Notes: generated by a model not told the origin, from the letters alone. A stretch of 64,000 nucleotides of DNA from Hymenobacter daecheongensis DSM 21074 (GCF_900141805.1 NZ_FQYN01000004.1:372001-436000), one strand, 5' to 3'. Counted from the first letter of the stretch, positions 49,653-59,790 are shown. Program-made: numbers and translations.

Positions 49653-52600
49653 ATGGACTTCCCGCGCCTAATGCAGCGTTGCCGGCTTATGCTGGTGATG
49701 CTGATAGCAGCCGTGGCGGCACCGCTCGTGCCGCTCTACGCCCAGGTTCCACCCAATTTCGACCGGGTGGAGTATTTCTTCGACGCTGACCCCGGCTACG
49801 GCCAGGGCACGGCCCTGACGCTGTCGGCCACGCCGGGCACCACGCTCAGCAGCCTGGCCTTCACGGCTTCGCTGGACCCGCTTACGCCGGGCTTCCACAC
49901 CATCTCCATCCGCTCCAGGGCGGGGGCCAACAACTGGAGCCATACCTACCGCCAGATTCTGTACAAGGAGCCGGCCGCGACAACGACCGGGCCGGTACCG
50001 GCCCTGGCCGGGGCCGAATACTTCATCGATGGGGACCCCGGCTACGGCGGCGGAACGGCCGTGGCCATCACCGGGGGCAGTACCAACGCCGCCGGCGTGG
50101 CCTTCACCGCAAATTTGGGCAGCGTGCCCGCCGGGTTTCACACCCTTTCCGTTCGCTCCCGCGACGTGAACGGGCGGTGGAGCCATACCTACCGCCAGAT
50201 TTTCTATGTAGAACCGGCCGCGACGACTATCACCCCACCCGCCAACCTGGCCGCGGTAGAATATTTCGTCGATACCGACCCTGGCTACGGCAATGGCACC
50301 AGCGTGGCAATCGGGGGCAGCGTTACCAATGCCACGGGCGTAACCTTCGCCGTAGGCCTGGGCTCGTTGCCGGTGGGCTTCCATACGCTGTTCTACCGCT
50401 CCCGCGACGTGAATGGCCGGTGGAGCCATACCCAGAGCCGCATTTTCTACGTGGACGACCCGACGGTGGCAACCATTCCGAACCTGAACAAGGCGGAGTA
50501 TTACGTGGATACCGACCCCGGCTACGGCAGCGCCACCGACATTCCGATTGCGACTCCGGCGACCAGCCTGCCCAGCCTGAATATGCTGGCTGATCTGAGC
50601 GGCCTTACGGATGGTCCGCACCGGCTGTTTGTTCGCGTGCGCAGCGCAACCGGGGGCTGGAGCCAGGTGCTGAACCGCAGCTTCACGAAAAGCGGCTGCG
50701 CCAGCGCCACCAATATGGCCGCCGGCCTGCCCGCCACCAGATACACCGGCAGCGGCCTGGGCGGCGGCGTGTCGGAAGCTATTTTCAACGGCGGCGTGGT
50801 GGGCACCAGCGGCTCCTCCACCTTCCTGGATAATTACTACGCCCAGGCCGATCTGGGGTCGGCGCTGCTGCCCATCTCCGAAGTGCAGCTCAACCTGCGG
50901 AATGTGAACGGCACGGCCGTGAACTACACGCTGGAGATTGAAACCTCGGGCAACCTGACTACCTGGACCAGGATAGATAACTTCCAGGCCACGCTGGCAG
51001 CCAACCAGACGGCTCCGGTGCTCGTGACCCGCACCTTGGCCACGGTGCAGAACAACGTGCGCGGCATCCGGCTTCGGCTGCGGCTGCCCACCATTTCGCA
51101 GGGCATTCAGATGACCAATGCCGGGGTGTTCTATTTCAACTGCATGGGCCCCACCATCACCAGCTTCACGCCCGCGGGCGGCCCGGCCGGCACGGCAGTC
51201 ACCATCACGGGCACCGATCTGAACGGGGCGACGCTGGTGCGCTTCAACGGCGTGGCCGCGGGGGCCATTACCAACAACACACCCACCAGCCTGACCGTAG
51301 CGGCCCCGGCTGGGGGCTCGTCGGGCCAGATCTGCGTGACGACGCCCGGCGGCACGGCCTGCTCGGCGCAGAGCTACAACTATCCGTCGGCCATTGCCAC
51401 GGGCACCGTAGCGCAGAGCACCATCTGCGCTGGCCAGACCATGACGGTGCCCTTCAGCACCCGGGTAGCGGACTTTGGCACCGGCAACGTGTTCAACTTC
51501 CAGCTCTCGGATGCCAGCGGGGTTTTTGCGGCCAACGCCCCCTTGCTGGGCACGCTGAGCGGCTCTACTGCCAATGGCGGCACGCTGAGCGGCACTATTC
51601 CGCTCAATACGCCGGCCGGCACCGGCTACCGGGTGCGGGTGGTAGCCTCGAACCCGGCCGTAACAGGAGCCGACAACGGCGTGAACCTGACTATCAACAC
51701 GACCCCGGTAAGTCAGGCCACCGGCCCGGCTACGGTGGCTAATGGCAGCCCGATTAACCTGACGGTGGCACCAATCTACGCGAGAGCTACCTATAGCTGG
51801 AGCGGGCCGCTCGGCTTCAGCTCGACGCAGCAGAGCCCGACCCTGGCCAGCGCCACCAACCCCGGCGTGAACCGCTTCAACGTGACCGTAACGCTGGGCA
51901 GCTGCTCGTATTCGAGCTTTGTGGACGTTACGGTGCAGCCTTCGACCGACCCGCTGCTGACGCTGCAGCCGCTGACGGGGCCGCTGTGTCCGGCCACGCC
52001 CCGGTCGCTGTCGTTCAGCGTATCGGGCAATGCTTTTCCGGCCGGCAACGTCATCAGCGCCCAGCTTTCGGATGCCAGCGGCTCCTTTGCCAGCCCTGAG
52101 CTATTGGGCACGGCGAGCTTCAGCGGCCTGGGCAGCGGGGCCGTAACGGCTACCTTGCCGCGCACCACGGCAGTGGGAGCCGGCTACCGCATCCGGCTGG
52201 TAGGCTCCAACCCGGCCACCATCGTCAGCAACGACAACGGCTCCGACCTGACGGTGAATGCCCTGCCTACGGTAACGGTAGGCAGCAACTCGCCGGTGAC
52301 GGCCGGCAGCACCATTCAGCTGCAGGGCGGCCCGGCCGTGGCCGGCAACAGCTATGCCTGGACCTTTACGCCCCCGGGCGGCTTCACCGGCACCATCAGC
52401 ACCCAGCAGAACCCCCAGCTGACCAACGCCCAAACGACGCAGTCGGGCCGCTACCGGCTCTTCATTACCAACGCGGCGGGCTGCACGGATTCTGCCTCGG
52501 TACGGGTGCTCGTCACGCCGGTAGCCCCGGTTACGACGCTGAACTTGAGTCCGGTGAGCGGGCCGCTGTGCGCGGGAACCAGCTACCAGCTCAGCTACAC

Positions 52601-55271
52601 GGCGGCCGGCCCGGCCTTCAATGCGGGCAATACCATTTCGGCGGTGCTTTCGGATGCTAATGGCGCGTTTTCGGCCGGCAGCCCCGTCATCGGCTCTGTC
52701 AGCGTGACGGCGGCGGTTGCTGGCACGCTGAGCGCAACCATTCCGGCCACCACGCCGGCCGGCAGCGGCTACCGCATTCAGCTGGTGAGCAGCAATCCGG
52801 TGCTGGTAAGCAACAGCAGCGGGGCTCTGGTCGTCACGAACCTGACTACGGCCTCCGCCGGCTCCAACTCGCCCGTTGCTACGGGGTCCAGCATCTCGCT
52901 GACGGCCACCGGCATCAGCGGCGCGACCTACGCCTGGACCGGACCGAACAACTACTCGGCTACCGGGCCGAACCAGACCATCAGCGGGGCCACGGCGGCC
53001 AACGCGGGCGACTATCAGGTAACAATTACGCTGAATGGCTGCACTACCACGGTCATTACTACAGTAGTGGTGAACCCGCCGGTGACGGTGGCCAGTATTC
53101 AGACGGGTAGCCTGGCGGGCAGCTACTGCGCGGGCACCGCGCTGAGTGTGCCCTTCACCGCTACCGGCTTCACGGCCGGCAACGTCTTCACGGCCCAGCT
53201 TTCCTCGGCCACGGGCGTGTTTAGCGGCAGCCCGGTCAGCATCGGCACCCTTACGGGCACCACCACCGGCACCATTGCGGCGCTTATTCCGGCCGGCACC
53301 GCGGCCGGCACCGGCTACCGGATTCGGGTGGTGGGCAGTGGGCCCGCTACCATCGGAACCGACAACGGGACCGATCTGGTGCTGACGGCGGCCGGCACCT
53401 TCACCTGGAGCGGCGCTGTAAACAACAGCTGGTTTGACCCCGCCAACTGGAGCTGCGGCACCGTACCGACCAGCGCGAGCAGCATTCTGATTCCGGCCGG
53501 CATGACGACGTATCCGGTGCTCGGAGTTGGTGGCCCCGTGCCCACGGCCCTCCACCTGACCATAGCCAACGGGGCAACCTGCACGCTGAATGGCTCGCTG
53601 ACGCTGCTGGGCAACCTGGTGAACAACGGCACCCTGAACGCCAACAATGGCACGCTGCTCTGCTCCGGCAGCACGGCCCAAACCGTCAGCGGCTCATCCT
53701 TCCGCCTCTTCGATCTGACGGTGAGCAACCCCGCCGGCGTAACGCTCCAGACCCCGCTGCGCCTGCGGCACCTGCTCACGCTGACCAGCGGCAATCTGGC
53801 TTCCAACGGCAACCTGACGCTGCTCTCGGATGCGACCGGCACGGCCATGGTGGTGAACCCCATCGGGGGCGGCACCGTGACGGGCCGCAGCACCATGGAG
53901 CGGTTCATCACCGGGGCCGGCACGCAGGGCTACCGGCACTATTCGTCGCCGATGCAGCTGGGCACGGCCACCGTGCAGGAGTTTGCCGATGATGTTTCCG
54001 GCTTCAACCTGAACCCGGACTACAACACCCAGGGCAATACCGTGACGCCCTTTCCCACGTTCTTCAAGTACGACGAAAGCCGCCTGAACTCGACGGCAAC
54101 GAACCTGTTCAGCCAGGGCTGGATGGTGCCGCTGGCCACCGACAATCTGGTGCCGGGCCAGGGCTACACCGTTCAGACCGAGCCGACCACGACGGTGGAC
54201 GTGAGCGGCACGCTGGGCAACGGCGCGGTCAGCTTCGCCATGACCAGGGGCGGGCAAACCGGCTCGGGCTGGAACCTGGCCGGCAACCCCTACCCCGCCC
54301 CCATCGACTGGGACAAGGTGCCCGCGGCAGCGGGAGTCGATAAGGCACTGTATGTGTTCGTGCCCTCGGGCAAATATACCGGCACCTACAGCAGCTACAT
54401 CGACGGCATCGGGCAGAACGGCGGCACCAAGGACCTGGCCCCCATGCAGGGCTTTTTCCTGCGCGCCACTGCGCCCACGGCCACTCTGAGCATGACCAAC
54501 GACGTACGGCACACCACCTACATCAGCCCGGTTTTCAACCGGGGCAGCAATGGTCGCGCAACGGCGGCGGTGCGGCCCATCGTGCGGCTGCACGTGCGCA
54601 ACGACCTCGGCCAGGGCGATGAGACGGTGCTGTACTTCGACCCGAACGCCGGCCTCGACTTCCGCCCCAACCACGATGCCTACAAGGTGCAGCTCAACGG
54701 CAGCGGCATTCCCTCGCTGTGGAGCATTGCCGATGCCGATGGCCTGAGCATCAACGGCCTGCCCAGCCTGGCGGCGGCAGCCAGTATTCCGCTGGGAGTG
54801 CGTGTGAGCAAAGCCGGGCAGCACACGCTCAACGCGGGCCAGATGCTCAATCTGCCCGCCGGCACGGAGGTATTTCTGGAAGACCGGGTGCTGAGGCAGC
54901 AGCAGAATCTGCTGGTGGATTCGGTTTACGCCTTCCAGATGGTGCCCAGCTACACCGGCCAGCGCTTCTACCTCCGAATTGTGAGCCGCCCTACGGCCAC
55001 CGCGGGCAGTGCGCTGGATGCCGCGGCCAAGCTGTATCCGAACCCCACCACCCATACGGCCACGCTGGAGCTGACGGGCCTACGGGAGCAGGAAGCCGTG
55101 CAGATCACCGTGCACAATACGCTGGGCCAGGCGGTGCAGGAGCTGAGCGGCCGGCCACGCCGGGGAGTTCTCCGCCAGCAGCTTGACATGAGCAAGCTGC
55201 CGGTAGGCGTCTACTCCATGCGGGTGCGGGCGGCAGAAGGCACCGTGGTAAAACGCCTAGTGCGGGAGTAG
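49653..55271 (+). CDS. Giant T9SS-exported surface protein with repeats
   Basis: An 1872-residue protein. Signal peptide about 1-30 (ends PLYAQ). Residues about 35-350 hold four copies of an ~81-residue module (EYFxDxDPGYG ... GFHTLxxRSRDVNGRWSH). A TIG/IPT domain is at about 500-575 (FTPAGGPAGTAVTITGTDL). Four repeats of about 190 residues follow (about 575-1245), each with QLSDASG, GTGYRIR and SNP motifs, three of them joined to PKD-like beta domains. A G8-like segment (WSGAVNNSWFDPANWSCGTV) and a beta region follow. The last ~85 residues are a Por_Secre_tail (LYPNPTTHTATLELTG, LPVGVYSMRVRAAEG). Likely an adhesin or matrix protein. It starts 30 bases after the beta-helix gene. Confidence 0.92.
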   Translation: MDFPRLMQRCRLMLVMLIAAVAAPLVPLYAQVPPNFDRVEYFFDADPGYGQGTALTLSATPGTTLSSLAFTASLDPLTPGFHTISIRSRAGANNWSHTYRQILYKEPAATTTGPVPALAGAEYFIDGDPGYGGGTAVAITGGSTNAAGVAFTANLGSVPAGFHTLSVRSRDVNGRWSHTYRQIFYVEPAATTITPPANLAAVEYFVDTDPGYGNGTSVAIGGSVTNATGVTFAVGLGSLPVGFHTLFYRSRDVNGRWSHTQSRIFYVDDPTVATIPNLNKAEYYVDTDPGYGSATDIPIATPATSLPSLNMLADLSGLTDGPHRLFVRVRSATGGWSQVLNRSFTKSGCASATNMAAGLPATRYTGSGLGGGVSEAIFNGGVVGTSGSSTFLDNYYAQADLGSALLPISEVQLNLRNVNGTAVNYTLEIETSGNLTTWTRIDNFQATLAANQTAPVLVTRTLATVQNNVRGIRLRLRLPTISQGIQMTNAGVFYFNCMGPTITSFTPAGGPAGTAVTITGTDLNGATLVRFNGVAAGAITNNTPTSLTVAAPAGGSSGQICVTTPGGTACSAQSYNYPSAIATGTVAQSTICAGQTMTVPFSTRVADFGTGNVFNFQLSDASGVFAANAPLLGTLSGSTANGGTLSGTIPLNTPAGTGYRVRVVASNPAVTGADNGVNLTINTTPVSQATGPATVANGSPINLTVAPIYARATYSWSGPLGFSSTQQSPTLASATNPGVNRFNVTVTLGSCSYSSFVDVTVQPSTDPLLTLQPLTGPLCPATPRSLSFSVSGNAFPAGNVISAQLSDASGSFASPELLGTASFSGLGSGAVTATLPRTTAVGAGYRIRLVGSNPATIVSNDNGSDLTVNALPTVTVGSNSPVTAGSTIQLQGGPAVAGNSYAWTFTPPGGFTGTISTQQNPQLTNAQTTQSGRYRLFITNAAGCTDSASVRVLVTPVAPVTTLNLSPVSGPLCAGTSYQLSYTAAGPAFNAGNTISAVLSDANGAFSAGSPVIGSVSVTAAVAGTLSATIPATTPAGSGYRIQLVSSNPVLVSNSSGALVVTNLTTASAGSNSPVATGSSISLTATGISGATYAWTGPNNYSATGPNQTISGATAANAGDYQVTITLNGCTTTVITTVVVNPPVTVASIQTGSLAGSYCAGTALSVPFTATGFTAGNVFTAQLSSATGVFSGSPVSIGTLTGTTTGTIAALIPAGTAAGTGYRIRVVGSGPATIGTDNGTDLVLTAAGTFTWSGAVNNSWFDPANWSCGTVPTSASSILIPAGMTTYPVLGVGGPVPTALHLTIANGATCTLNGSLTLLGNLVNNGTLNANNGTLLCSGSTAQTVSGSSFRLFDLTVSNPAGVTLQTPLRLRHLLTLTSGNLASNGNLTLLSDATGTAMVVNPIGGGTVTGRSTMERFITGAGTQGYRHYSSPMQLGTATVQEFADDVSGFNLNPDYNTQGNTVTPFPTFFKYDESRLNSTATNLFSQGWMVPLATDNLVPGQGYTVQTEPTTTVDVSGTLGNGAVSFAMTRGGQTGSGWNLAGNPYPAPIDWDKVPAAAGVDKALYVFVPSGKYTGTYSSYIDGIGQNGGTKDLAPMQGFFLRATAPTATLSMTNDVRHTTYISPVFNRGSNGRATAAVRPIVRLHVRNDLGQGDETVLYFDPNAGLDFRPNHDAYKVQLNGSGIPSLWSIADADGLSINGLPSLAAAASIPLGVRVSKAGQHTLNAGQMLNLPAGTEVFLEDRVLRQQQNLLVDSVYAFQMVPSYTGQRFYLRIVSRPTATAGSALDAAAKLYPNPTTHTATLELTGLREQEAVQITVHNTLGQAVQELSGRPRRGVLRQQLDMSKLPVGVYSMRVRAAEGTVVKRLVRE

Positions 55272-55289
55272 GCTCCGTATGAGGCGAAC

Positions 55290-55325
55290 AAAGAAAAACC
55301 CGGCCGACTGGCCGGGTTTTTCTTT
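55290..55325. terminator. Bidirectional rho-independent terminator
   Basis: A perfect 16-base stem AAAGAAAAACCCGGCC, loop GACT, then its reverse complement. It lies between the convergent giant surface protein and DUF4249 genes. Confidence 0.95.
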
Positions 55326-55395
55326 GTCTGCTTGGAATACGTGGACGCACCCGTGAGAAAGACTTTTGCAGAGCTGACAACGCGCCGCGTTGCCC

Positions 55396-56439
55396 CTAAA
55401 ACAGCTTGATGCGGTACGTGGCATCCGTGGCCCCGCCAAACAGACCGTAGCCGGGCTTGATGTTGGACGACAGCGGCGCGGGCTCGGCGAAGGGGTTGCC
55501 GTCGGCATCGTTGTAGCGCCGCTGCGACTGGTAGAAGTTGTACGCATCGGCAGTGATGGCGCTGATGAAAACTTCCAGGTAACCCACCTCCGGGCAGTTG
55601 GACTGGTTCGGCGGGCAATAAGACTGCGCGTAGAAGCTCACGTTGGAGTTGAGCGAGAAGCGCTGCCCGTTCACGTTTGTGTCGGCGTAGGGGTAAATTT
55701 CGTAGCCGCGGTAGGAGCCGGTGTTGGAGAGTTGAAACGTACCCACCTCAAAGTCGCTGGTTTCGCTTTCGTAGTCCAGCTGCACCGGCGACCAGTTGCC
55801 GGGCCGGCCCTGCTTGTCGAGCACGCGGGCGAAGGCCAGGTAGTAGTCGGTGGTGGCGGGGTTGTCGGTCAGCGTCACCAGCAGGCGGCCCCGCGTCTGG
55901 TTCGACTGGCCGCTGCCGCTGGTGCGGGGCGCGAAGGTGGCGCTTTCTATCACCGGGGCGGCGGGCATGGTGAGAGTGCTTTCCACGGTTTCGAAGCCCG
56001 GCAGCGCGGCCCGCAGGGTGTAGGTTTTGCCCGGCTGGCCCAGCAGGCCCATGGTGGGCACGTACGAGCCGGGCCCGTAGGATTGCACCTGATTCCGGTC
56101 GGCGGGCTTGAAGCGCTCCACCACCGCGCCCTGCTCATTCCGGATTTCCACCGTGGCATCGTCGCGGCCCTCCAGATATTTGGTATCAAAGATGCGCTGG
56201 CTGTTGCTCACAAACAGCTGCCGGCTGGTGGTGATATCGTAGTAGTACGACGACCCGTTGGGGTTCGGGTTGGCGGGCGGTGGCGGCGTGTTGCTGAGCG
56301 TGTATTGCAGGGCAATGCGCGGCGTGTGGGGCGGCTCGGGTAGGTCTACCACGGTTTCGCAGCCGGGCAGCAGCGCCAGCGCCGGCAGCAGGGCCAGCAG
56401 GCTTTTCACCTTCGGGTACAGATATGTAGGCGTTTTCAT
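55396..56439 (-). CDS. DUF4249 lipoprotein
   Basis: A 347-residue lipoprotein: lipobox LLPGC (C27) followed by ETVVDLPEPPHTPRIALQY, a hallmark of DUF4249. An N-terminal beta domain with TVEIRNEQGAVVERF and the GQPGKTYTLRAALPGFETVE strands resembles a carboxypeptidase-regulatory fold. A conserved C-terminal half follows with VGYLEVFISAITADAYNFYQ and a GYGLFGGATDATYRIKLF ending. The family is typical of Bacteroidota and is encoded directly after a TonB receptor; here the gap is 3 bases. A surface ligand-binding partner of that receptor is likely. Confidence 0.92.
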   Translation of the reverse strand: MKTPTYLYPKVKSLLALLPALALLPGCETVVDLPEPPHTPRIALQYTLSNTPPPPANPNPNGSSYYYDITTSRQLFVSNSQRIFDTKYLEGRDDATVEIRNEQGAVVERFKPADRNQVQSYGPGSYVPTMGLLGQPGKTYTLRAALPGFETVESTLTMPAAPVIESATFAPRTSGSGQSNQTRGRLLVTLTDNPATTDYYLAFARVLDKQGRPGNWSPVQLDYESETSDFEVGTFQLSNTGSYRGYEIYPYADTNVNGQRFSLNSNVSFYAQSYCPPNQSNCPEVGYLEVFISAITADAYNFYQSQRRYNDADGNPFAEPAPLSSNIKPGYGLFGGATDATYRIKLF

Positions 56440-56442
56440 AGG

Positions 56443-58839
56443 CTAGAATTTGAAGCTCTTGCTGAACGAAGGGATAATCGGAAACAGCGACACCTGCCGG
56501 TAGCTGGGTTTCTGCTGCACGTTGCCATTCGAGTCCTGATAGCCCTGCTGGAAGTAGAGGTAGTAGGGGTTGCGGCGGCTGTAGGCATTATACAGGCTGA
56601 AGCTGTTCACCACTTCGCCCCAGCGCTTTTTCTTGGTGTGGCTCAGGTCGAGGTCGAGGCGGTGGTAGGCGCGCATGCGGTAGCTGTTGCGCGGGCCGTA
56701 GTCCTCATACTGGCCGCCCTGGCCCAGGTTGAAGCGCCCTTCCGAAAGCGTGGTGGCATTGCCGGTGCCGTATACCCAGGTGCCCGACAGCGTGATGGTG
56801 GGCGTGAAGGTGTGAATGACCACCACCGACATATCGTGGCGCCGGTCGTATTTGTAGGGGTAGATACGGCCCTGATTCAGCTCGGGGAAGCGGCGCTTGC
56901 TCCAGGCCAGCGTGTAGCCCACCCAGCCCGTGGTGCGACCCGATTTCTTTTGCAAAAACAGCTCGGCCCCGTAGGCCCAGCCTTTGCCGCTGGTCACCTT
57001 GTCTTCCCACTTATTGTCGGTAGTGCCCAGGAAGCTGGCGCCCTCGCGGTACTCAATCAGGTTCTGCATGGGCTTGTAGTAGCTCTCGAAGCTCAGCTCA
57101 TAGTCCTCATCTTTGAAGCGCAGATTGCGGGCCGCCCCAATGCTGATCTGCTGGGCCCGCTGCGGCTTCACCTTGGCCGTGGCGGGCACCCACAGGTCGG
57201 TGGGCAGGCCGATGCCGCTATTGGTGAGCAGGTGAATATACTGCGTGGTGCGGGCGTAAGCGGCTTTCAGCGACCAGTCCTCCGTGAGCAGGTAGCGGGC
57301 CGCCAGCCGCGGCTCCAGCGACGGATACAGCTTATTATCGACCAAGAAGCCGTTCAGGCGCAGGCCGCCGTTCACCTTCAGGCGGTCGGTGAGACGGTAG
57401 TCGTCTTCGGCGTAGAGCCCGGCCTCGCTGCCCAGCTTCTGCTCCCCCGATTTCAGGTCGTTTTCGGGGTTGCTGTTGTCTTTGGCCTGCAAGGCACCGG
57501 GCCGGAACGAGTGCAGAATGTATTGGCCGCCAAACCGGATGTAGTGGTCGGGCGAGGGCACGTAGTCCAGATCGGTTTTCAGGCTCAGGTCGCGGATGTT
57601 GGACAGGTAGCGCAGGTCAAACTTATCCGTGCGCAGCTGGCCGTTGGGGCCGCCGTCGCGGCGGCGGTCTTCCTGCGTGATGCCCACGTTGAACTGGTAC
57701 TTGCTGTAGGTGAAGTGCGTGTTCATAAACAGCTGGTCGTTCACCACGTGGTTCCAGCGCAGCGCCGAGGTCAGGTTGCCCCAGCCCAGGCCCGAGTTCA
57801 GCTTGCTGTACTCGTCATCGTTGAAGTTGTCTTTGGTGCGGGCGTAGAACTTGTCGTAGCCGGTGTAGGCGCTCAGGTAGAGCCGGTCGCGGCTGCCGAG
57901 CTTCCAGTTCAGCTTACCGTTCAGGTCATGAAAAAAGTAGCCGATGGTGGCCTCCGCCCCTTCCGAAGCGGCGGCGGCGGCAATCAGCGGGCGGGCCAGA
58001 ATATCGAGGTAGGTGCGGCGGGCCGAGATGATGAACGAGGCGGTATCCTTCTTGATAGGACCTTCCAAAGTCAGCTTGGAGGCCACAATGCCCACGGCGC
58101 CCTCGCCGTGAAATTCCTTCATGTTGCCCTCCTTCATCGAAATATCCAGCACCGACGACAGCCGCCCACCGTACCGCGCCGGAAAGCCGCCTTTTATCAG
58201 CTCCACGTTGTTGATGGCATCGGCATTGAACACCGAGAAGAAGCCGAACAGGTGGGCGGCGTTGTACACGGGCGTGCCGTCGAGCAGCACCAGGTTCTGG
58301 TCGGGCGAGCCGCCGCGCACGTAGAGGCCGCTCTGGCCCTCGCCGCCGCTCTGCACGCCGGGCAACAGCTGCAGCACCTTCAGCACGTCGGTTTCGCCGA
58401 GCAGGGCGGGCAGCAGCTTTATCTGGGTGATGGGCACGTTGATGGTGCCCATGCGGGTGCTCTGGGCAATTTTTTCCTCTTTGCTGCCCACTATTTCCAC
58501 GTTGCCCAGCTCACTGCTGCTGGCCCGCAATTGGAATGTGTGGCTCACGTTGCGCTCCGCCTTCACCGCGAGGCGGGCCCGCTCGTAGCCCAGATACGAC
58601 ACCAGCAGCCGCACCGAATCGGCGGAAGCGGGCAGCGTGAGGGTGTAGAAGCCGTAGGTGTTGGTGGCCGTGCCCTGGCCCGTGCCGGGGTTCACCACGG
58701 CCACGCCAATCAGGTTTTCGCCGGTGGCCTGGTCGCGCACGTAGCCGCTGATGGTGAACTTACCGGCCTGCTGGGCCCGGCCCGCCGAGGCCGCCAGCAG
58801 CAGACTCCCGAATAAAAAAGCGCGGAAACATCGAATCAT
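56443..58839 (-). CDS. TonB-dependent receptor with regulatory-like domain
   Basis: A 798-residue receptor: signal peptide (ending RAQQ), a carboxypeptidase-regulatory-like domain (about 25-110: ISGYVRDQATGENLIGVAV), a plug (VLKVLQLLPGVQSGGEGQSG, LYVRGGSPDQNLVLLDGTPV) and a barrel to SFSKSFKF. The pattern (LLDGTPVYNAAHLFGFFSVF) is that of receptors with a DUF4249 partner, which is encoded 3 bases downstream. Probable uptake of an unknown compound; not a SusC (no SusD). Confidence 0.94.
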   Translation of the reverse strand: MIRCFRAFLFGSLLLAASAGRAQQAGKFTISGYVRDQATGENLIGVAVVNPGTGQGTATNTYGFYTLTLPASADSVRLLVSYLGYERARLAVKAERNVSHTFQLRASSSELGNVEIVGSKEEKIAQSTRMGTINVPITQIKLLPALLGETDVLKVLQLLPGVQSGGEGQSGLYVRGGSPDQNLVLLDGTPVYNAAHLFGFFSVFNADAINNVELIKGGFPARYGGRLSSVLDISMKEGNMKEFHGEGAVGIVASKLTLEGPIKKDTASFIISARRTYLDILARPLIAAAAASEGAEATIGYFFHDLNGKLNWKLGSRDRLYLSAYTGYDKFYARTKDNFNDDEYSKLNSGLGWGNLTSALRWNHVVNDQLFMNTHFTYSKYQFNVGITQEDRRRDGGPNGQLRTDKFDLRYLSNIRDLSLKTDLDYVPSPDHYIRFGGQYILHSFRPGALQAKDNSNPENDLKSGEQKLGSEAGLYAEDDYRLTDRLKVNGGLRLNGFLVDNKLYPSLEPRLAARYLLTEDWSLKAAYARTTQYIHLLTNSGIGLPTDLWVPATAKVKPQRAQQISIGAARNLRFKDEDYELSFESYYKPMQNLIEYREGASFLGTTDNKWEDKVTSGKGWAYGAELFLQKKSGRTTGWVGYTLAWSKRRFPELNQGRIYPYKYDRRHDMSVVVIHTFTPTITLSGTWVYGTGNATTLSEGRFNLGQGGQYEDYGPRNSYRMRAYHRLDLDLSHTKKKRWGEVVNSFSLYNAYSRRNPYYLYFQQGYQDSNGNVQQKPSYRQVSLFPIIPSFSKSFKF

Positions 58840-58982
58840 ATAAAGGGAAATTGGAGAGAGAAATCAGGCAGGGAAGTAGTTGAAAGCTATGCCCCAACGC
58901 CGGCCGGCCGGGGTTTGGTATGTCGCCTCTAAAGAGGCGCAAGTTCCGGAAAAGGTTGGCTGCTCCCGCCCGGCCGGCCACA

Positions 58983-59017
58983 AAAAAGCCGACCGTTTTC
59001 CAAAACGGCCGGCTTTC
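58983..59017 (-). terminator. Rho-independent terminator
   Basis: On the minus strand GAAAGCCGGCCGTTTT, loop GG, AAAACGGTCGGCTTTTTT: a stem with one G-T wobble followed by a T-run. It lies just after the OmpH-like gene stop. Confidence 0.85.
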
Positions 59018-59039
59018 CGGTTTTCACGCGCCCGCAGGC

Positions 59040-59693
59040 TTACTTTTTGGCACTATACTCGTCGTTCAGGTGCTTCAGCACCCGGCCGGTGATGTCGATA
59101 TCCTTGCGGCCATAGGCGATGGTGCCGCTGGGCGCAGCAATCAGAATCAGCTTGTAGCCGTTGGCTTTGCCGTAGGCTTCCACCTGCTTATTGATGCGCT
59201 CCAGCACCTGCTGGGTCATTTTGGCTTCTTCTTCCTGGGCCTGGCGCTGCAGCTTTTCCTGGGCCTGGCCCGACTGCTGCTGCTGGGCCTGCAGCTTCTG
59301 CTCGGTGGCGGCGCGCTGCTCGGGGCTCATGCTTTCGGCCTGCTTCTGGTACTGCTGCACGGCCGTCTGGAAGCTGCGCACTAGGTTGTTGTTCTGCTGC
59401 TCCCAACCTTTGGCTTTGGCCTCGAAGGCGCGGCGGGCGGCCTGCATGCCCTTGTAGCCATCCAGCAGCTTGCCCGATTCCACGTAAGCCACTTTGTCGG
59501 TGTCGGCCACGGCTACGGCGGTTTCCGGAGCGGCCAGCTCGGCCTCGGTGGTGTCGGTGGCGGCTTTCACCACCACGGGCCGCGCCACGGCGGCGGGCGC
59601 AACGGCGGGGCGGGAAGAAAAATGCAGGTAAAACAGGACGGCCACGGCCACCACGAGTACCGCGTCGATGATCAGGCGCAGGGGATTGTTCAT
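59040..59693 (-). CDS. OmpH/Skp-like periplasmic chaperone protein
   Basis: A 217-residue protein from ATG 59693 (MNNPLRLIIDAVLVVAVAVL), an uncleaved-looking N-terminal membrane helix. A Pro/Ala/Thr linker leads to the OmpH-type core: VAYVESGKLLDGYKGMQAAR, a long coiled coil rich in Gln/Lys/Glu (about 90-170), and a C-terminal NGYKLILIAAPSGTIAYGRK then DIDITGRVLKHLNDEY. Skp-family proteins escort outer-membrane proteins across the periplasm. Unlike E. coli Skp it seems membrane-tethered, and the linker is longer. Monocistronic. Confidence 0.88.
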   Translation of the reverse strand: MNNPLRLIIDAVLVVAVAVLFYLHFSSRPAVAPAAVARPVVVKAATDTTEAELAAPETAVAVADTDKVAYVESGKLLDGYKGMQAARRAFEAKAKGWEQQNNNLVRSFQTAVQQYQKQAESMSPEQRAATEQKLQAQQQQSGQAQEKLQRQAQEEEAKMTQQVLERINKQVEAYGKANGYKLILIAAPSGTIAYGRKDIDITGRVLKHLNDEYSAKK

Positions 59694-59790
59694 TCGAAGG
59701 AAAAAGAGAGAAAAGAGAAACCGCCCGGCAAGGGCGGGCCAAAGAAACGCAAAAAGCGGCAGGCTATTGGCCGGCACGGTGGTTTTGCCG

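Noticed and set aside
52101..53681. 526-residue open frame on the minus strand
   Set aside because: Shadow of the giant surface protein; Arg/Gly-rich, no signal or motif.
56638..58815. 725-residue open frame on the plus strand
   Set aside because: Antisense shadow of the TonB receptor; His/Gln/Val-rich composition typical of reversed G+C-rich codons, no domains.
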